64,000 nt of DNA. It comes from Rhodococcus sp. Leaf247 (GTDB taxonomy: Bacteria > Actinomycetota > Actinomycetes > Mycobacteriales > Mycobacteriaceae). Location: the NCBI RefSeq assembly GCF_001426185.1, contig NZ_LMRP01000001.1:1838765-1902764 (forward strand). The letters are read 5' to 3'. Of the stretch, positions 49,673-60,383 are shown in pieces; position 1 is the stretch's first letter, and every line of letters starts with the position of its first letter. The position numbers and the translations under genes were made by a program. Under the pieces are notes generated by a model. It searched no databases, was not told the origin of the DNA, and saw only the letters and a program-made list of their open reading frames with translations.

Positions 49673-51820
49673 TCAGATCTCCTTGAGCGGGGTGGCGCCC
49701 AATTCGGACTGCAGCAGCTCCAGCGCGACCTCGTCCGGATCGCGCCGCGTCGACGGATCGACAGGCTCCTTGGCCTGCTTCATCAACTCTTCCTGCTCCT
49801 CCGGGCTTTCCGGGGGCGGAGGACCGTCGTACGGATCGGGGCTGCCCGGGTCGTCCGGATAGTCGGGCTCCTCTGGCGGAGGCGGTATGTCGTCGTCGGT
49901 CGGCCGCGACGCCGCGGACGGGCGGGCCGTCGAGGTCGGGGCCGGTTGCGGTGCGGCTCGGCTGGGGCGCGAGAAGCGAGGAGCGTTCGATGCAGGACGT
50001 TCCGGTGTCGCCGTGGCGGGCGCCGGGGCGGCTGCGCGCACCGAGCCGTCCCCGGCCTCGCAGATGACGGTCCAGTCCACACCGAACACATCCCGCAGAG
50101 CGTCCTTGATCACTTCCGCGTTCCTCGGTTCCACCAGCCTCTTCGCCAGCGGCGCCGAGTCGTGACCCAGCACGATCGCGCCGTCTCCGACGGACTTCAC
50201 CGTCGCACCCGACAGCATCACCTCGACCGTGCGACTGCGCTCACGGACCTTGGTCCGCACCTCGGACCAGACCGCGCGCACGGCAGCCACATCGGGTCCG
50301 GCCGTGTCGGGTTCCGGAGCCGCGGTGGGCTCGGGTTCCGGGGTCGGCTCGGGCTCGGGTTCCGGGGTCGGCTCGGGCTCGGGTTCGGGCTCGGGTTCGG
50401 GTTCCGGGGTCGGCTCGGGTTCCGGGGTCGGCGTCGGCTCGGGTGTCGGCACGGACTCGGGCTTCGGTGTCGGCACGGGCTCGGGGGTCGGCTCGGGCTG
50501 TGGTGTCCGCTCTGGCGCAACAGGTTTCGCGGCCACCTCGGGTGCGGGCGCCGGTTCGGGTGCTCGCTCGGACGGCCGTCGGAAAGTCTGCTTGTGGGCC
50601 GTCGCCTCGAGCCGGTCCTGCTCGTGACCTGCCTCCACGGCGGCGGCTTCACCGGCGGGAAGCGTAACGTCGAGGCGACGCTCCAACCGCTCGATACGCT
50701 GCAGCACAGCACTTTCCGCGTCGGACGCAGCGGGAAGAAGCATGCGCGCACACATCACCTCGAGGAGCAGGCGGGGCGCCGTCGCGCCGCGCATCTCACC
50801 GAGACCGGCGTGCACCGTCTCCGCGTACCGCGCCAACGTGGCGGGACCGATGCGCTCGGACTCGTCGCGCATGCGCTCGATCATGTCCGCGGGCGCGTCG
50901 ATAAGACCGCGCTCCCCCGCGTCGGGAACCGCTCGCATGAGGATGAGGTCGCGGAGACGCTCGAGCAGGTCGACGGCGAACCGACGCGGATCGTGTCCGG
51001 CGTCCATGACTTTCTCGACGGTGCCGAACAGCGCGGCTCCGTCCTGTGCGGCCAACGCGTCGACGGCCTCGTCGATCAGCGCGACGTCCGTGACGCCGAG
51101 CAGCATGAGCGCGCGGGCGTACTGCACACCCTCGTCGCCCGCGCCGGCGAGCAACTGGTCCAGCACGCTCAGGGTGTCACGGGGCGAACCGCCGCCGGCG
51201 CGAATGACCAACGGGAACACAGCATCCTGGACGGTGACATGCTCTTCCGCGCAGATACGTTCCATCAGTCCACGCATGGCTGCCGGAGGCAGCAGTCGGA
51301 ACGGGTAGTGGTGTGTACGGCTACGGATGGTCGGCAGAACTTTCTCCGGCTCCGTCGTCGCGAACACGAAGATGAGGTGCTCCGGCGGCTCCTCCACGAT
51401 CTTGAGCAGCGCGTTGAAGCCCGCCGTGGTGACCATGTGCGCCTCGTCCACGATGAAGACGCGGTAGCGGGACTCCGCCGGGGCGTAGAAGGCCCGATCG
51501 CGCAGTTCACGGGTGTCGTCGACGCCGCCGTGGCTGGCAGCATCGAGCTCGATCACGTCGAGGTTGCCGGGACCACCGGGCGCCAGCGCCACACACGACC
51601 CGCAGACGCCGCACGGAGTCGACGTCGGACCTTCCACACAGTTGAGCGAGCGCGCCAGGATGCGCGCGGAGGACGTCTTACCGCAGCCGCGAGGACCGGA
51701 GAACAGGTAGGCGTGATTGATGCGCTTGGAGTCGAGTGCGACGGACAGCGGCTCGGTGACATGCTCCTGCCCGACCACTTCCGCGAACGTCGCTGGACGG
51801 TATTTCCGGTACAGGGCCAC
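49673..51820 (-). CDS. dnaX: DNA polymerase III subunit gamma/tau
   Basis: 715 residues from GTG 51820 ([20 protein letters not shown]). AAA+ clamp-loader ATPase: P-loop [10 protein letters not shown] at 41-50, zinc cysteines 61, 70, 73 and 76, Walker [21 protein letters not shown] and sensor [19 protein letters not shown]. After about residue 410 comes a long linker of Pro-Glu-Thr repeats ([12 protein letters not shown] and similar), then a tau C-terminal domain ([20 protein letters not shown]) and another Pro/Asp-rich tail. It loads the sliding clamp and organises the replisome. Position before the ribosome-poor start suggests coupling or weak initiation; a hairpin lies just upstream. Confidence 0.97.
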   Translation of the reverse strand: MALYRKYRPATFAEVVGQEHVTEPLSVALDSKRINHAYLFSGPRGCGKTSSARILARSLNCVEGPTSTPCGVCGSCVALAPGGPGNLDVIELDAASHGGVDDTRELRDRAFYAPAESRYRVFIVDEAHMVTTAGFNALLKIVEEPPEHLIFVFATTEPEKVLPTIRSRTHHYPFRLLPPAAMRGLMERICAEEHVTVQDAVFPLVIRAGGGSPRDTLSVLDQLLAGAGDEGVQYARALMLLGVTDVALIDEAVDALAAQDGAALFGTVEKVMDAGHDPRRFAVDLLERLRDLILMRAVPDAGERGLIDAPADMIERMRDESERIGPATLARYAETVHAGLGEMRGATAPRLLLEVMCARMLLPAASDAESAVLQRIERLERRLDVTLPAGEAAAVEAGHEQDRLEATAHKQTFRRPSERAPEPAPAPEVAAKPVAPERTPQPEPTPEPVPTPKPESVPTPEPTPTPEPEPTPEPEPEPEPEPEPTPEPEPEPTPEPEPTAAPEPDTAGPDVAAVRAVWSEVRTKVRERSRTVEVMLSGATVKSVGDGAIVLGHDSAPLAKRLVEPRNAEVIKDALRDVFGVDWTVICEAGDGSVRAAAPAPATATPERPASNAPRFSRPSRAAPQPAPTSTARPSAASRPTDDDIPPPPEEPDYPDDPGSPDPYDGPPPPESPEEQEELMKQAKEPVDPSTRRDPDEVALELLQSELGATPLKEI

Positions 51821-51837
51821 GCGAGAGAGAGTACCGA

Positions 51838-51861
51838 CGCCGACCGACAGATCGGTCGGCG
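51838..51861 (-). terminator. Hairpin between the HhH-GPD gene and dnaX
   Basis: CGCCGACCGA-CAGA-TCGGTCGGCG, a perfect 10-bp stem, 5 bp after the HhH-GPD stop and 17 bp before the dnaX start on the minus strand. It may end or attenuate the upstream transcript; no T run follows. Confidence 0.55.
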
Positions 51862-51866
51862 GGAAC

Positions 51867-52451
51867 CTACGACCCCGCGCTCTCCTTCGCCGCCTTCTTG
51901 GCAGCCTTCTTGAACTCGCGGACCTCACCCAGTGAGCGGGCGTCGACCACGTCGGCAATCGACCGGCGCGACCCGTCGTCGCCGTAGGAACCCGCGGCGT
52001 CGCGCCAGCCCGTCGGCTCCACACTCATCTGCTTGCCCAGCAGTGCGAGGAAGATCCGGGCCTTCTGATCGCCGTACCCGGGCAGCGCCTTCAGTCGCTT
52101 CAGCACTTCCTTGCCGTCCGGATCGCCCTCCGTCCAGATGGCGTCGGCACGGCCGTCCCAGGTGTCCACGATGAACGAGCACATCGACTGGATCCGCTTA
52201 CCCATCGATCCCGGGTAACGATGCACCGCGGGCGGGGTGGAGCAGATGGCGAGAAAGTCGTCCTCGGGCATCTCGGCGATCGCGCGCCCGTCGAGCGACC
52301 CGATGCGATCCACCAGCTTCTTCGGCCCGGCGAACGCAGATTCCATCGGCACCTGCTGATCGAGCAGCATCCCGATCAGGAGCGCCAGGGGCTCGGAAGA
52401 GAGCAGTGCGTCGGCGTCGGGGTCTCCCACCAGGTGCAGCGTCGTTGCCAT
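51867..52451 (-). CDS. HhH-GPD base excision DNA repair family protein
   Basis: 194 residues. [20 protein letters not shown] near residue 23 and the helix-hairpin-helix [20 protein letters not shown] near 118 are typical of HhH-GPD glycosylases (endonuclease III/AlkA superfamily), which flip out and excise damaged bases. The 4Fe-4S cysteines of Nth are absent. A Lys/Ala-rich C-terminal tail may aid DNA contact. The substrate lesion is unknown. The ATG at 52451 is 96 bp from the next gene, with a long hairpin between. Confidence 0.85.
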   Translation of the reverse strand: MATTLHLVGDPDADALLSSEPLALLIGMLLDQQVPMESAFAGPKKLVDRIGSLDGRAIAEMPEDDFLAICSTPPAVHRYPGSMGKRIQSMCSFIVDTWDGRADAIWTEGDPDGKEVLKRLKALPGYGDQKARIFLALLGKQMSVEPTGWRDAAGSYGDDGSRRSIADVVDARSLGEVREFKKAAKKAAKESAGS

Positions 52452-52491
52452 GAATCGAGTGTTTCATGCGTTCGAGCGGTTCCCGCAACGC

Positions 52492-52535
52492 TTCCGGCAA
52501 CCTGCATCGGTTGCAGCCGTTGCAGGTTGCCGGAA
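52492..52535. terminator. Long hairpin between the AbiEi-like gene and the HhH-GPD gene
   Basis: TTCCGGCAACCTGCA (52492-52506) pairs perfectly with TGCAGGTTGCCGGAA (52521-52535). The loop itself contains CGG-TTGCAG-CCG, so the stem can extend to about 18 pairs with one T-T mismatch. It is 13 bp after the AbiEi-like stop. No T run is present. Confidence 0.65.
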
Positions 52536-52547
52536 CCGTTGCAGGAA

Positions 52548-53438
52548 TCAGATCCCCAGGACGTCACGAAGCCGAAGCGCGAGACGGTCGTCGGTGAGGT
52601 CCTTCCACATCCATCGTTGGACGTTCCACCCAGCTGCTCGCAACGCGTCTTCCCGAAGCTTCTCCTGCACGACCACCTCGTCGGAGGATTGCATGCCGCG
52701 GGTGTACTTCGCCATCCCGTCGAACTCCCCGATGACGCCGGCGTATTTCCACAGCAGATCCGGCCGGTACGTATGGGCACCGACGGCGATCTCGACCTGC
52801 AAGTCCGGCACCGGCAGTCCGTGACGATCCAGGTAGACCCTGCTTCGGGACTCGCCGACGCTCTCGCTCCGCCCGTCCATGAAAGCCACCGCGCGCCGCG
52901 CACGAGCGATCCCGCGGCGACGGCTGCACCGCCCGAAAGCTTCGTCGATCTCGCGAGACGTGATTCCGCCGAGACGCAGGGCCGAGTCACCCACACACAC
53001 CGCTTCTTCGAAAGTCAGCGTGCACGCCAGATCGGCCACCGTCCGAGCGGGTGTCGTGACGCGGACGCCGCCGACGAGCTGCACGTCCTCCTCGTCGAGT
53101 CGGGTCGCATGTCGCCACCTAGTACTACCGCGGCGACCCCCGCCGGAACCATCGACGCTCACGTGGACCGCCGAAGGAGCACCGTTCCACAGCGACAGTC
53201 CGAGTGCCAGAGCAGCGGATTCGTGGCTGAGCGCGAGATCTTCGCCGCCGGCCTTCAGCGTGGCGTGGGCCATCAGCAGATGACGCTCCTCGAGCGTTGC
53301 ATCAGCCAATGCACCTCGGGATGCGTACCAGCCGCGGCGCACAGGGGTGATGGCCCCGGATCGCCGTGCGCGTCGGATCTCCGCGTCGGCTATCCCACGA
53401 GAAGCGAGGTCTCGGCGGGCGAACAGCTCTTCGGTCAC
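52548..53438 (-). CDS. AbiEi/DUF559-like protein (winged helix plus nuclease-like fold), orphan
   Basis: 296 residues from GTG 53438. N-terminal residues about 1-60 look like the AbiEi antitoxin-type winged helix (LFARRDLASRGIADAEIRRA, then GAITPVRRGWYASRGA). The C-terminal part has ESVGESRSRVYLDRHGLPVP, YRPDLLWKYAGVIGEFDGMA and QEKLREDALRAAGWNVQRW, the order of acidic and basic residues seen in DUF559/Vsr-like restriction-endonuclease folds (E, D, E-x-D, K). No AbiEii toxin gene is adjacent, so the toxin-antitoxin label is doubtful. Such orphans are frequent in rhodococci and mycobacteria; function unknown. Confidence 0.75.
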   Translation of the reverse strand: MTEELFARRDLASRGIADAEIRRARRSGAITPVRRGWYASRGALADATLEERHLLMAHATLKAGGEDLALSHESAALALGLSLWNGAPSAVHVSVDGSGGGRRGSTRWRHATRLDEEDVQLVGGVRVTTPARTVADLACTLTFEEAVCVGDSALRLGGITSREIDEAFGRCSRRRGIARARRAVAFMDGRSESVGESRSRVYLDRHGLPVPDLQVEIAVGAHTYRPDLLWKYAGVIGEFDGMAKYTRGMQSSDEVVVQEKLREDALRAAGWNVQRWMWKDLTDDRLALRLRDVLGI

Positions 53439-53521
53439 CTGCTCATCGTCGAACAGAACGCCGATCCGTGCGTTCGGCTATCCACAGGCAGGCCACACGC
53501 AACGGTGAGAACCCGTACGAA

Positions 53522-55111
<1,590 letters not shown>

Positions 55112-55119
55112 CAGAGAAA

Positions 55120-55152
55120 GACCCCCGTGCACTGCACGGGGGTCTTCTTCGT
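55120..55152 (+). terminator. Terminator after tRNA-Ser
   Basis: GACCCCCGTG-CACTG-CACGGGGGTC, a 10-bp perfect stem, followed by TTCTTCGTT, 8 bp after the tRNA. Confidence 0.88.
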
Positions 55153-55154
55153 TC

Positions 55155-55304
55155 TCACTCCCTGTCCAGCACCCAGGTCACCGGAGCCGGGTCGAGCCCT
55201 TCCACGACGCCGGCGGCCCAGGCCTCGGCGGTGGAGATGTCCTCGTGGTCGGCAGTGGCCAGGACGGTGTCGTTGCTGGTGTCACGCACTCGGTAGGTCG
55301 GCAT
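55155..55304 (-). CDS. Small protein of unknown function
   Basis: 49 residues: MPTYRVRDTSNDTVLATADH, then a segment ending EGLDPAPVTWVLDRE. Soluble, acidic, no membrane segment, no recognised domain. It lies 35 bp after the DUF2797 stop on the same strand and ends just before the tRNA-Ser terminator. The codon bias looks coding, but no strong ribosome site is seen. Likely a real small gene, not certain. Confidence 0.5.
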   Translation of the reverse strand: MPTYRVRDTSNDTVLATADHEDISTAEAWAAGVVEGLDPAPVTWVLDRE

Positions 55305-55339
55305 GACTGTCGGATGCCACACGGCGTGCACCGACAAAC

Positions 55340-56242
55340 TCAGAACAGCGCTTCCTGCATCGCGGGGAGCGCCGTCTCGAAGTCGCCCCTCTCGATGCGC
55401 CGCCCGCGCAGTCTCGACAGGTCGGCCACGTAGAGCGAGTCCGGGTCTTCGGACACCGTGGCCCCGACGGCGGAGCCGACGCACCACCGCACCGTCAACC
55501 CGTGTGCTCCGACGGCGGTGTCGAGCGGATACGCGGTCCGTCGCCCGTCGAAGACTCCGTCCCGCGCGGGGGCCTGCCACTGCTCGTCGACGATGCGGAA
55601 GTCGTCGTCGGAGAAGTCCGATCCGAGATCCGCCAGCACCTCGCGCGCCGCCGCGGCCGCATCGGCGTTCGCACGATCGAGGCGCGACAGGTCGACGGGA
55701 CGGGTGAGGCCCGCAGCCTTGGCGGACGCGCGGACCGCCTGCCGGAGCCCCGCCGTGTCCGTCATCGCATCTTCGAGATGTCGGACCACTCTGCCGTCGA
55801 CTGCTCGCGCGACGTACCGTCCGACGACAGCTCCCTGTTCGGTCAGACGCCCCCATTTTCGGGGGTCGGCGGCGGTCCCCACCTTGTCGGTCCCGTCGGC
55901 GAACGTTGCGACGTACAACCAGTGCGGCTGCATCACAACGCTTTCCAGTCCCTTCGACAGGAAGTCCTGCCGATGCACGATGTGGACGAACCGGAAGGGG
56001 TCCGCCGCGACGCACGCCTCGCAGTGCACCCCGGAGGTCGCCCGCGCCGAGTTCGGGCACGCCACGGGACCCGCATCACCGCGGCGTCCGATGCACCACA
56101 GCACGCCGGGGGCGTCGACCGCCCGGTACCGCAGCGAGGCCCCGGTGACGGGCATCGTGGTCATCCGGCCCGTCGAGACGTCGGTGAGTCCCAGCAGCGG
56201 CTCGTCCCGTGGCCAACTCACGCCGCGAACCAACTCGACCAC
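55340..56242 (-). CDS. DUF2797 domain protein
   Basis: 300 residues from GTG 56242, which has GAGAGGAG six bases before it; the longer upstream frame overlaps the divergent gene. It matches DUF2797 in layout: a Cys motif region (LWCIGRR ... VACPNSARATSGVHCEACVA), then VHRQDFLSKGLESVVMQPHW, LYVATFADGTDKVGTAA and RLTEQGAVVGRYVARAVDGR, resembling a GIY-YIG-like core preceded by a zinc-ribbon-like Cys cluster. Function is unknown. The family assignment is from memory of these motifs. Confidence 0.7.
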   Translation of the reverse strand: MVELVRGVSWPRDEPLLGLTDVSTGRMTTMPVTGASLRYRAVDAPGVLWCIGRRGDAGPVACPNSARATSGVHCEACVAADPFRFVHIVHRQDFLSKGLESVVMQPHWLYVATFADGTDKVGTAADPRKWGRLTEQGAVVGRYVARAVDGRVVRHLEDAMTDTAGLRQAVRASAKAAGLTRPVDLSRLDRANADAAAAAREVLADLGSDFSDDDFRIVDEQWQAPARDGVFDGRRTAYPLDTAVGAHGLTVRWCVGSAVGATVSEDPDSLYVADLSRLRGRRIERGDFETALPAMQEALF

Positions 56243-56275
56243 GTACGTCTCCTCTCGACCTGGCACTCTTCGACC

Positions 56276-56815
56276 ATGCGCGCACCCGGATTCGTCAGCT
56301 CCGCCTATCACCGCGTGACGACACGGAAGGGTGGGCTGCTCCCCCGGCACCGCGCATCTGCACGATTGTCCGCCTATGTCTACGGCAACATTCTGGTGAT
56401 GACCGTCGTGGTCGCGGCGAGCCCGGGGTCCATCGGAGGAGGTTCGGCGGCGTTGTTGGTGCTCGGGACGACGGTCACGACGTTCCTCGCCCACGTCTTC
56501 GCGGACGCCGTGGCGGCGGGCACTGTCGACGACGACTCGGTGGACATGCGCGCGGAGTTGCGCGACACGGTGCCGATCGCGTCGTCCGGTGTCGCGCCGT
56601 CCTTCCTTCTGGCCCTTGCCTGGCTCGATGTGCTGCCCGGTGCCCTCGCACAGGCCGCCGCCGGGGCGTTGGTGACTCTGCGCATCGCCTCGATACCCGT
56701 GGTCGCCGAGCGTCTGCGGGGGCGGAGTCCGTCGTTCCGCCTGGTCCTGGCGGGTATCGGGACCGCTGTCATCGCCGCCGTGGTGGTGGCCGTGAAGGTC
56801 TATCTGACGCACTGA
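56276..56815 (+). CDS. Four-helix membrane protein of unknown function
   Basis: 179 residues from ATG 56276. Basic N-terminus, then helices around YGNILVMTVVVAASPG, LVLGTTVTTFLAHVFADAVA, SGVAPSFLLALAWLDVLPGA and LVLAGIGTAVIAAVVVAVKV. A conserved-looking AHVFADAV and a charged loop DDDSVDMRAELRDT lie between helices 2 and 3. I do not recognise the family. It is divergent from DUF2797 with only 33 bp between, so they may share a promoter region. Confidence 0.7.
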   Translation: MRAPGFVSSAYHRVTTRKGGLLPRHRASARLSAYVYGNILVMTVVVAASPGSIGGGSAALLVLGTTVTTFLAHVFADAVAAGTVDDDSVDMRAELRDTVPIASSGVAPSFLLALAWLDVLPGALAQAAAGALVTLRIASIPVVAERLRGRSPSFRLVLAGIGTAVIAAVVVAVKVYLTH

Positions 56816-56956
56816 GCACGTCGTTCGCCGGACAAACGTCTTGTGACGAACACCGCCCGTCCACACGTAATGTCTGGCATCACATGGCTCCGGAATGGCG
56901 CATCCACGCCGGATGCAGTGCACACTCGGAAGAGTTGTACTACGGAGGGATCTCCC

Positions 56957-57859
56957 ATGGCGGCACTCGATACCGCACAGCCGGACATGCAGACATTCAG
57001 TCTGCACGGCAACGACATGAAATACCTGGACATCGGAGACGGCCCGACGGTCATCCTGATCCACGGCCTACTGGGTTCTCATCACAACTGGGAACCTCAG
57101 GTCGACATGCTGTCGCGTCGATACCGCGTGATCGTCCCGGACCTGTTGGGTCACGGTGAGTCCGACAAGCCGGCCGGTGACTACTCCATCAGCGCCCACG
57201 CGGCCAGCGTCCGCGACTTGCTGCACAGCCTCGACATCTCGTCCGCGACGTTCGTCGGCCATTCGCTCGGCGGCGGCATCGCGATGCAGACCCTCTACCT
57301 GTTCCCCGAACTGGTCGAGCGCATGGTGCTCATCGCGAGCGGCGGCCTCGGCCCCGAGGTGAGCCCGCTGCTCCGCGCCGCGACTCTCCCCGGTAGCGAG
57401 TTGGTGCTCCCGCTGATGGCCAACCGCACGGTTCGCGGACTGACCGACCTGGCGATCGACGGTCTGGACAAGCTCGGACTGCCGCTGATGAGCGCAAGTT
57501 CCACCGAGGCGTGGCGCAGTTTCGGGTCGGTCCAGGATGCCGGAACGCGTCGCGCGTTCCTGGCGACGGCGCGCTCGGTGATCAGCTTCCGAGGCCAGAC
57601 CATCAATGCCACTCCGCACTTCGCCAATTTCCCCAACATCCAGGCGATGCTCATCTGGGGTGCGCGCGACAGCATCATCCCCAACTCCCACACCGAGAAC
57701 GCGCGGGCCGAGCTACCGCAGGGACGGGTCGAGATCTTCGAACGCGCGGGGCATTTCCCGCACCTGGACAATCCGGACCGCTTCGAGCGCGTGTTCGCCG
57801 AGTTCATGCGCGACTGCGAGGCGCAGACGCCACGGCCGAGGCTGGTCGCGAAAGCCTGA
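56957..57859 (+). CDS. Alpha/beta fold hydrolase
   Basis: 300 residues; start has GGAGGGA upstream. HGLLGSHHNW at residue 36 (oxyanion hole), VPDLLGHGESDKP, nucleophile elbow FVGHSLGGGIAM with Ser103, acid Asp in WGARDSIIP and His in AGHFPHLDNP. This is the epoxide-hydrolase/haloperoxidase-like branch of serine-type hydrolases, which cleave esters or lactones or C-C bonds. There is no signal peptide, so it is cytoplasmic. The 141-bp upstream region has no clear operator. Substrate unknown. Confidence 0.88.
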   Translation: MAALDTAQPDMQTFSLHGNDMKYLDIGDGPTVILIHGLLGSHHNWEPQVDMLSRRYRVIVPDLLGHGESDKPAGDYSISAHAASVRDLLHSLDISSATFVGHSLGGGIAMQTLYLFPELVERMVLIASGGLGPEVSPLLRAATLPGSELVLPLMANRTVRGLTDLAIDGLDKLGLPLMSASSTEAWRSFGSVQDAGTRRAFLATARSVISFRGQTINATPHFANFPNIQAMLIWGARDSIIPNSHTENARAELPQGRVEIFERAGHFPHLDNPDRFERVFAEFMRDCEAQTPRPRLVAKA

Positions 57860-57866
57860 CCACGAC

Positions 57867-57901
57867 AGAACGCCCTCTCCCGATCCGGGAGAGGGCGTTC
57901 T
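57867..57901. terminator. Bidirectional terminator
   Basis: AGAACGCCCTCTCCC-GATCC-GGGAGAGGGCGTTCT, a perfect 15-bp stem between the convergent hydrolase and MHS transporter genes, followed by TTGCGTT on the plus strand. Confidence 0.88.
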
Positions 57902-57915
57902 TGCGTTACACGGAC

Positions 57916-59298
57916 CTACTTGGCGATGCCGACCTTTGCCAGTTCTGCCTCGGTGGCCAGGTTCTTCGCGTCGGCGATGTCGATGCTCTCGAGCGCGATG
58001 CCCTTGGTCTCCCGCGCCACGACCACGGCGATGAGGGTGATCAGGGTGGCGCCCGCCAGGTACCAGGCGATGGGCACGGACGAGCCGTACACGTCGAGCA
58101 GCTTGACCGCGATGATCGGCGCGAGCGAGCCGGCGACGATCGACGTCACCTGGTAGCCCAGTGACACACCGGAATACCGCATACGCGTCGGGAACATCTC
58201 GGACATGATCGCCGGCTGCGTGGCGTACATGAAGGCGTGGAAGACCAGGCCGATGATGATCGCCAGCATGATGACGACGTTGTGGCCGCTGTTCATCATC
58301 GGGAACGCGAAGAACCCCCACGTCCCGGCGGTGATCGCACCGACCATGTACACCGGACGGCGGCCCACGGTGTCGGCCAGTCGACCGACCAGCGGGATCA
58401 CCGCGAAGTGGACGGCGTGCGCGACGAGCATCCACCACAGGATGGTGCTGGTGTCCGTTCCCACCTCGACCTTGAGGTAGGTGATGGAGAAGGTGACCAC
58501 CAGGTAGTACATGACGTTCTCACCGAAGCGCAGCCCCATCGCGGTGAACACGCCACGCGGGTACCGCTTGACGACCTCGAAGACGCCGTACGACGCGGCC
58601 TTGATGACCTCGGCCTGCTTCTGGGCCTCGACGAAGATCGGGGCGTCGGTGACCTTGGTGCGGACGTAGTAGCCGACGAAGACGATGACGGCGGACAGCC
58701 AGAACGCGACACGCCAACCCCAGCTGAGGAATGCCTCGTCGGACAGTGTCGTGGTCAGAACCAGCAACACCACGGTGGCCAGCAGGTTTCCACCGGGAAC
58801 ACCGGCCTGCGGCCAGCTCGCCCAGAAACCGCGGCTCTTGTTCGGGCTGTGCTCGGCGACCAGAAGTACCGCGCCACCCCACTCTCCGCCGACGGCGAAG
58901 CCCTGGATGAAGCGCAGCAGCACCAGCAGCGCCGGCGCCCAGTAGCCGATCTGGTTGAACGTCGGCAGACATCCCATGAGGAACGTCGCGGCACCGACGA
59001 GCACCAGGGAGAACTGGAGCAGCTTCTTGCGTCCGTACTTGTCACCGAAGTGACCGAAGACGATGCCGCCCAGCGGTCTCGCGACGAATCCCACCGCGTA
59101 GGTGACGAACGCGGCCAGGATGGCGTCGAGTTCGCTCGTTCCCTCCGCGAACATGATCTTGCTGAACACGAGCGTCGCCGCCGTGCCGTAGAGGAAGAAC
59201 TCGTACCACTCGACCACGGTGCCCGCCATGGATGCGGCGACCACCTTCCGCAGACCCGACGGTTCCTCCTCGCGGTCCACTCTGTCGACAACCGACAT
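57916..59298 (-). CDS. MFS transporter, metabolite:H+ symporter (MHS) family
   Basis: 460 residues, twelve membrane helices. MHS features: MAGTVVEWYEFFLYGTAATL in helix 1, VARPLGGIVFGHFGDKYGRK in the loop 2-3 and RFIQGFAVGGEWGGAVLLVA in helix 4; these group with shikimate, citrate, alpha-ketoglutarate and proline/betaine symporters. AAGGAG precedes ATG 59298. The divergent LysR gene is a likely regulator. The substrate cannot be told from sequence, though an organic acid is probable. Confidence 0.9.
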   Translation of the reverse strand: MSVVDRVDREEEPSGLRKVVAASMAGTVVEWYEFFLYGTAATLVFSKIMFAEGTSELDAILAAFVTYAVGFVARPLGGIVFGHFGDKYGRKKLLQFSLVLVGAATFLMGCLPTFNQIGYWAPALLVLLRFIQGFAVGGEWGGAVLLVAEHSPNKSRGFWASWPQAGVPGGNLLATVVLLVLTTTLSDEAFLSWGWRVAFWLSAVIVFVGYYVRTKVTDAPIFVEAQKQAEVIKAASYGVFEVVKRYPRGVFTAMGLRFGENVMYYLVVTFSITYLKVEVGTDTSTILWWMLVAHAVHFAVIPLVGRLADTVGRRPVYMVGAITAGTWGFFAFPMMNSGHNVVIMLAIIIGLVFHAFMYATQPAIMSEMFPTRMRYSGVSLGYQVTSIVAGSLAPIIAVKLLDVYGSSVPIAWYLAGATLITLIAVVVARETKGIALESIDIADAKNLATEAELAKVGIAK

Positions 59299-59399
59299 GA
59301 CATTCTCCTTGCTGAGTCTCCGGCACCCGGATAGTGATCCACGGCACACGCTGGGTTCAGTATCGACGCAGATCACCGGAGATCACAATGGCCGCGAAC

Positions 59400-59414
59400 G
59401 CAGTACGAGACTGC
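59400..59414. promoter_or_regulatory. Inverted repeat in the MHS/LysR divergent region
   Basis: GCAGT-ACGAG-ACTGC, perfect 5-bp arms, 13 bp before the LysR start; AGATCAC also occurs twice nearby with 3 bases between (about 59380-59396). Either may be a LysR-type binding site, since the gap 59299-59426 separates the two divergent genes. Confidence 0.4.
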
Positions 59415-59426
59415 AAAGATGCACAC

Positions 59427-60383
59427 ATGACCCCGATCGGCAGTTCCGCACCCCACGGTCGGCCGTCTCTGCCCAGTGCCGACGATCTCCTGGTGCTCCT
59501 CGCCGTGGGACGCAGCGGACGCTTCACCGCGGCGGCGGACAGTCTGGGCGTCAACCACACCACCGTGTCGCGCCGCATCGCGTCGTTGGAGAAGTCGCTC
59601 GGCGGCCGAGTGCTGGTCAAGACGTCGGGTGGGTGGGAACTGACCGACCTCGGACGAGGCGCCCTGCGCGCGGCAGAGACAGTGGACGGAGTCGTCCGCG
59701 GGTTGGTGGACCCCGCCGGGGCGTCGCTGAGAGGTGTCGTCAGGATCTCGGCCACCGACGGCTTCAGCGCGTACATCGCCGCTCCCGCCGCGGTCCATGT
59801 GCAGGAACGCCACCCGGACATTGCTGTCGAACTGGTCGCCGCCACTCGTCGAGCGTCGCAACAACGGTCGGGAATGGACATCGAGATCGTCGTCGGGACA
59901 CCGCACGTCCACCGCGCCGAGGCCCTGCATCTCGGCGACTACTGCCTCGGTCTCTACGCCACCCGCGAGTACCTCGACAGCCATGGCGACGTCACCACCC
60001 GAGCCGACCTGTCCGGACATCCGTTGGTCTACTTCGTGGAATCTATGCTGCGTGTCGACGATCTCGACCTGGCGCGATCCGTCGGCGGCGACGCCGACTC
60101 CACCGACGTTCCCGTCATGCGCAGTTCGGTCAGCTCGACCAACGTGTTCGTCCATGTCGAGGCCACCCGCGCCGGGGCGGGCATCGGTCTGCTCCCGTGC
60201 TTCATGGCCGACCGCCACGACGACCTGGTCCGAGTGCTGCACTCAGAGGTCACGGTGACGTTGGCGTACTGGCTGGTCGCTCGGAGCGAGACACTGCGTC
60301 GGCCCGAGGTCGGGGTCGTCGTCGACGCGATGAGGGCGTTGGTCACGGCGCGCAGTGCCGAACTGCTCGGACGGGCGGAATGA
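59427..60383 (+). CDS. LysR family transcriptional regulator
   Basis: 318 residues from ATG 59427; an ATG at 59388 in the same frame is an alternative. Winged helix LLAVGRSGRFTAAADSLGVN with HTTVSRRIASLEKSLGGRVL, then an effector domain (GVVRISATDGFSAYIAAPAA). It is divergent from the MHS transporter, which it probably controls. Unusually, its stop overlaps the start of the glutamyl-Q tRNA(Asp) synthetase gene by 4 bp, so a transport regulator and a tRNA-modifying enzyme are translationally coupled. Confidence 0.9.
   Translation: MTPIGSSAPHGRPSLPSADDLLVLLAVGRSGRFTAAADSLGVNHTTVSRRIASLEKSLGGRVLVKTSGGWELTDLGRGALRAAETVDGVVRGLVDPAGASLRGVVRISATDGFSAYIAAPAAVHVQERHPDIAVELVAATRRASQQRSGMDIEIVVGTPHVHRAEALHLGDYCLGLYATREYLDSHGDVTTRADLSGHPLVYFVESMLRVDDLDLARSVGGDADSTDVPVMRSSVSSTNVFVHVEATRAGAGIGLLPCFMADRHDDLVRVLHSEVTVTLAYWLVARSETLRRPEVGVVVDAMRALVTARSAELLGRAE

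Noticed and set aside
49946-51913. 655-codon plus-strand frame across dnaX
   Set aside because: Antisense of the DnaX coding sequence; the Gly/Arg-rich repeats are the complement of the Pro-Glu linker.
52548-53438. Complete type IV toxin-antitoxin system
   Set aside because: Only the AbiEi-like half is present; no AbiEii nucleotidyltransferase gene on either side.
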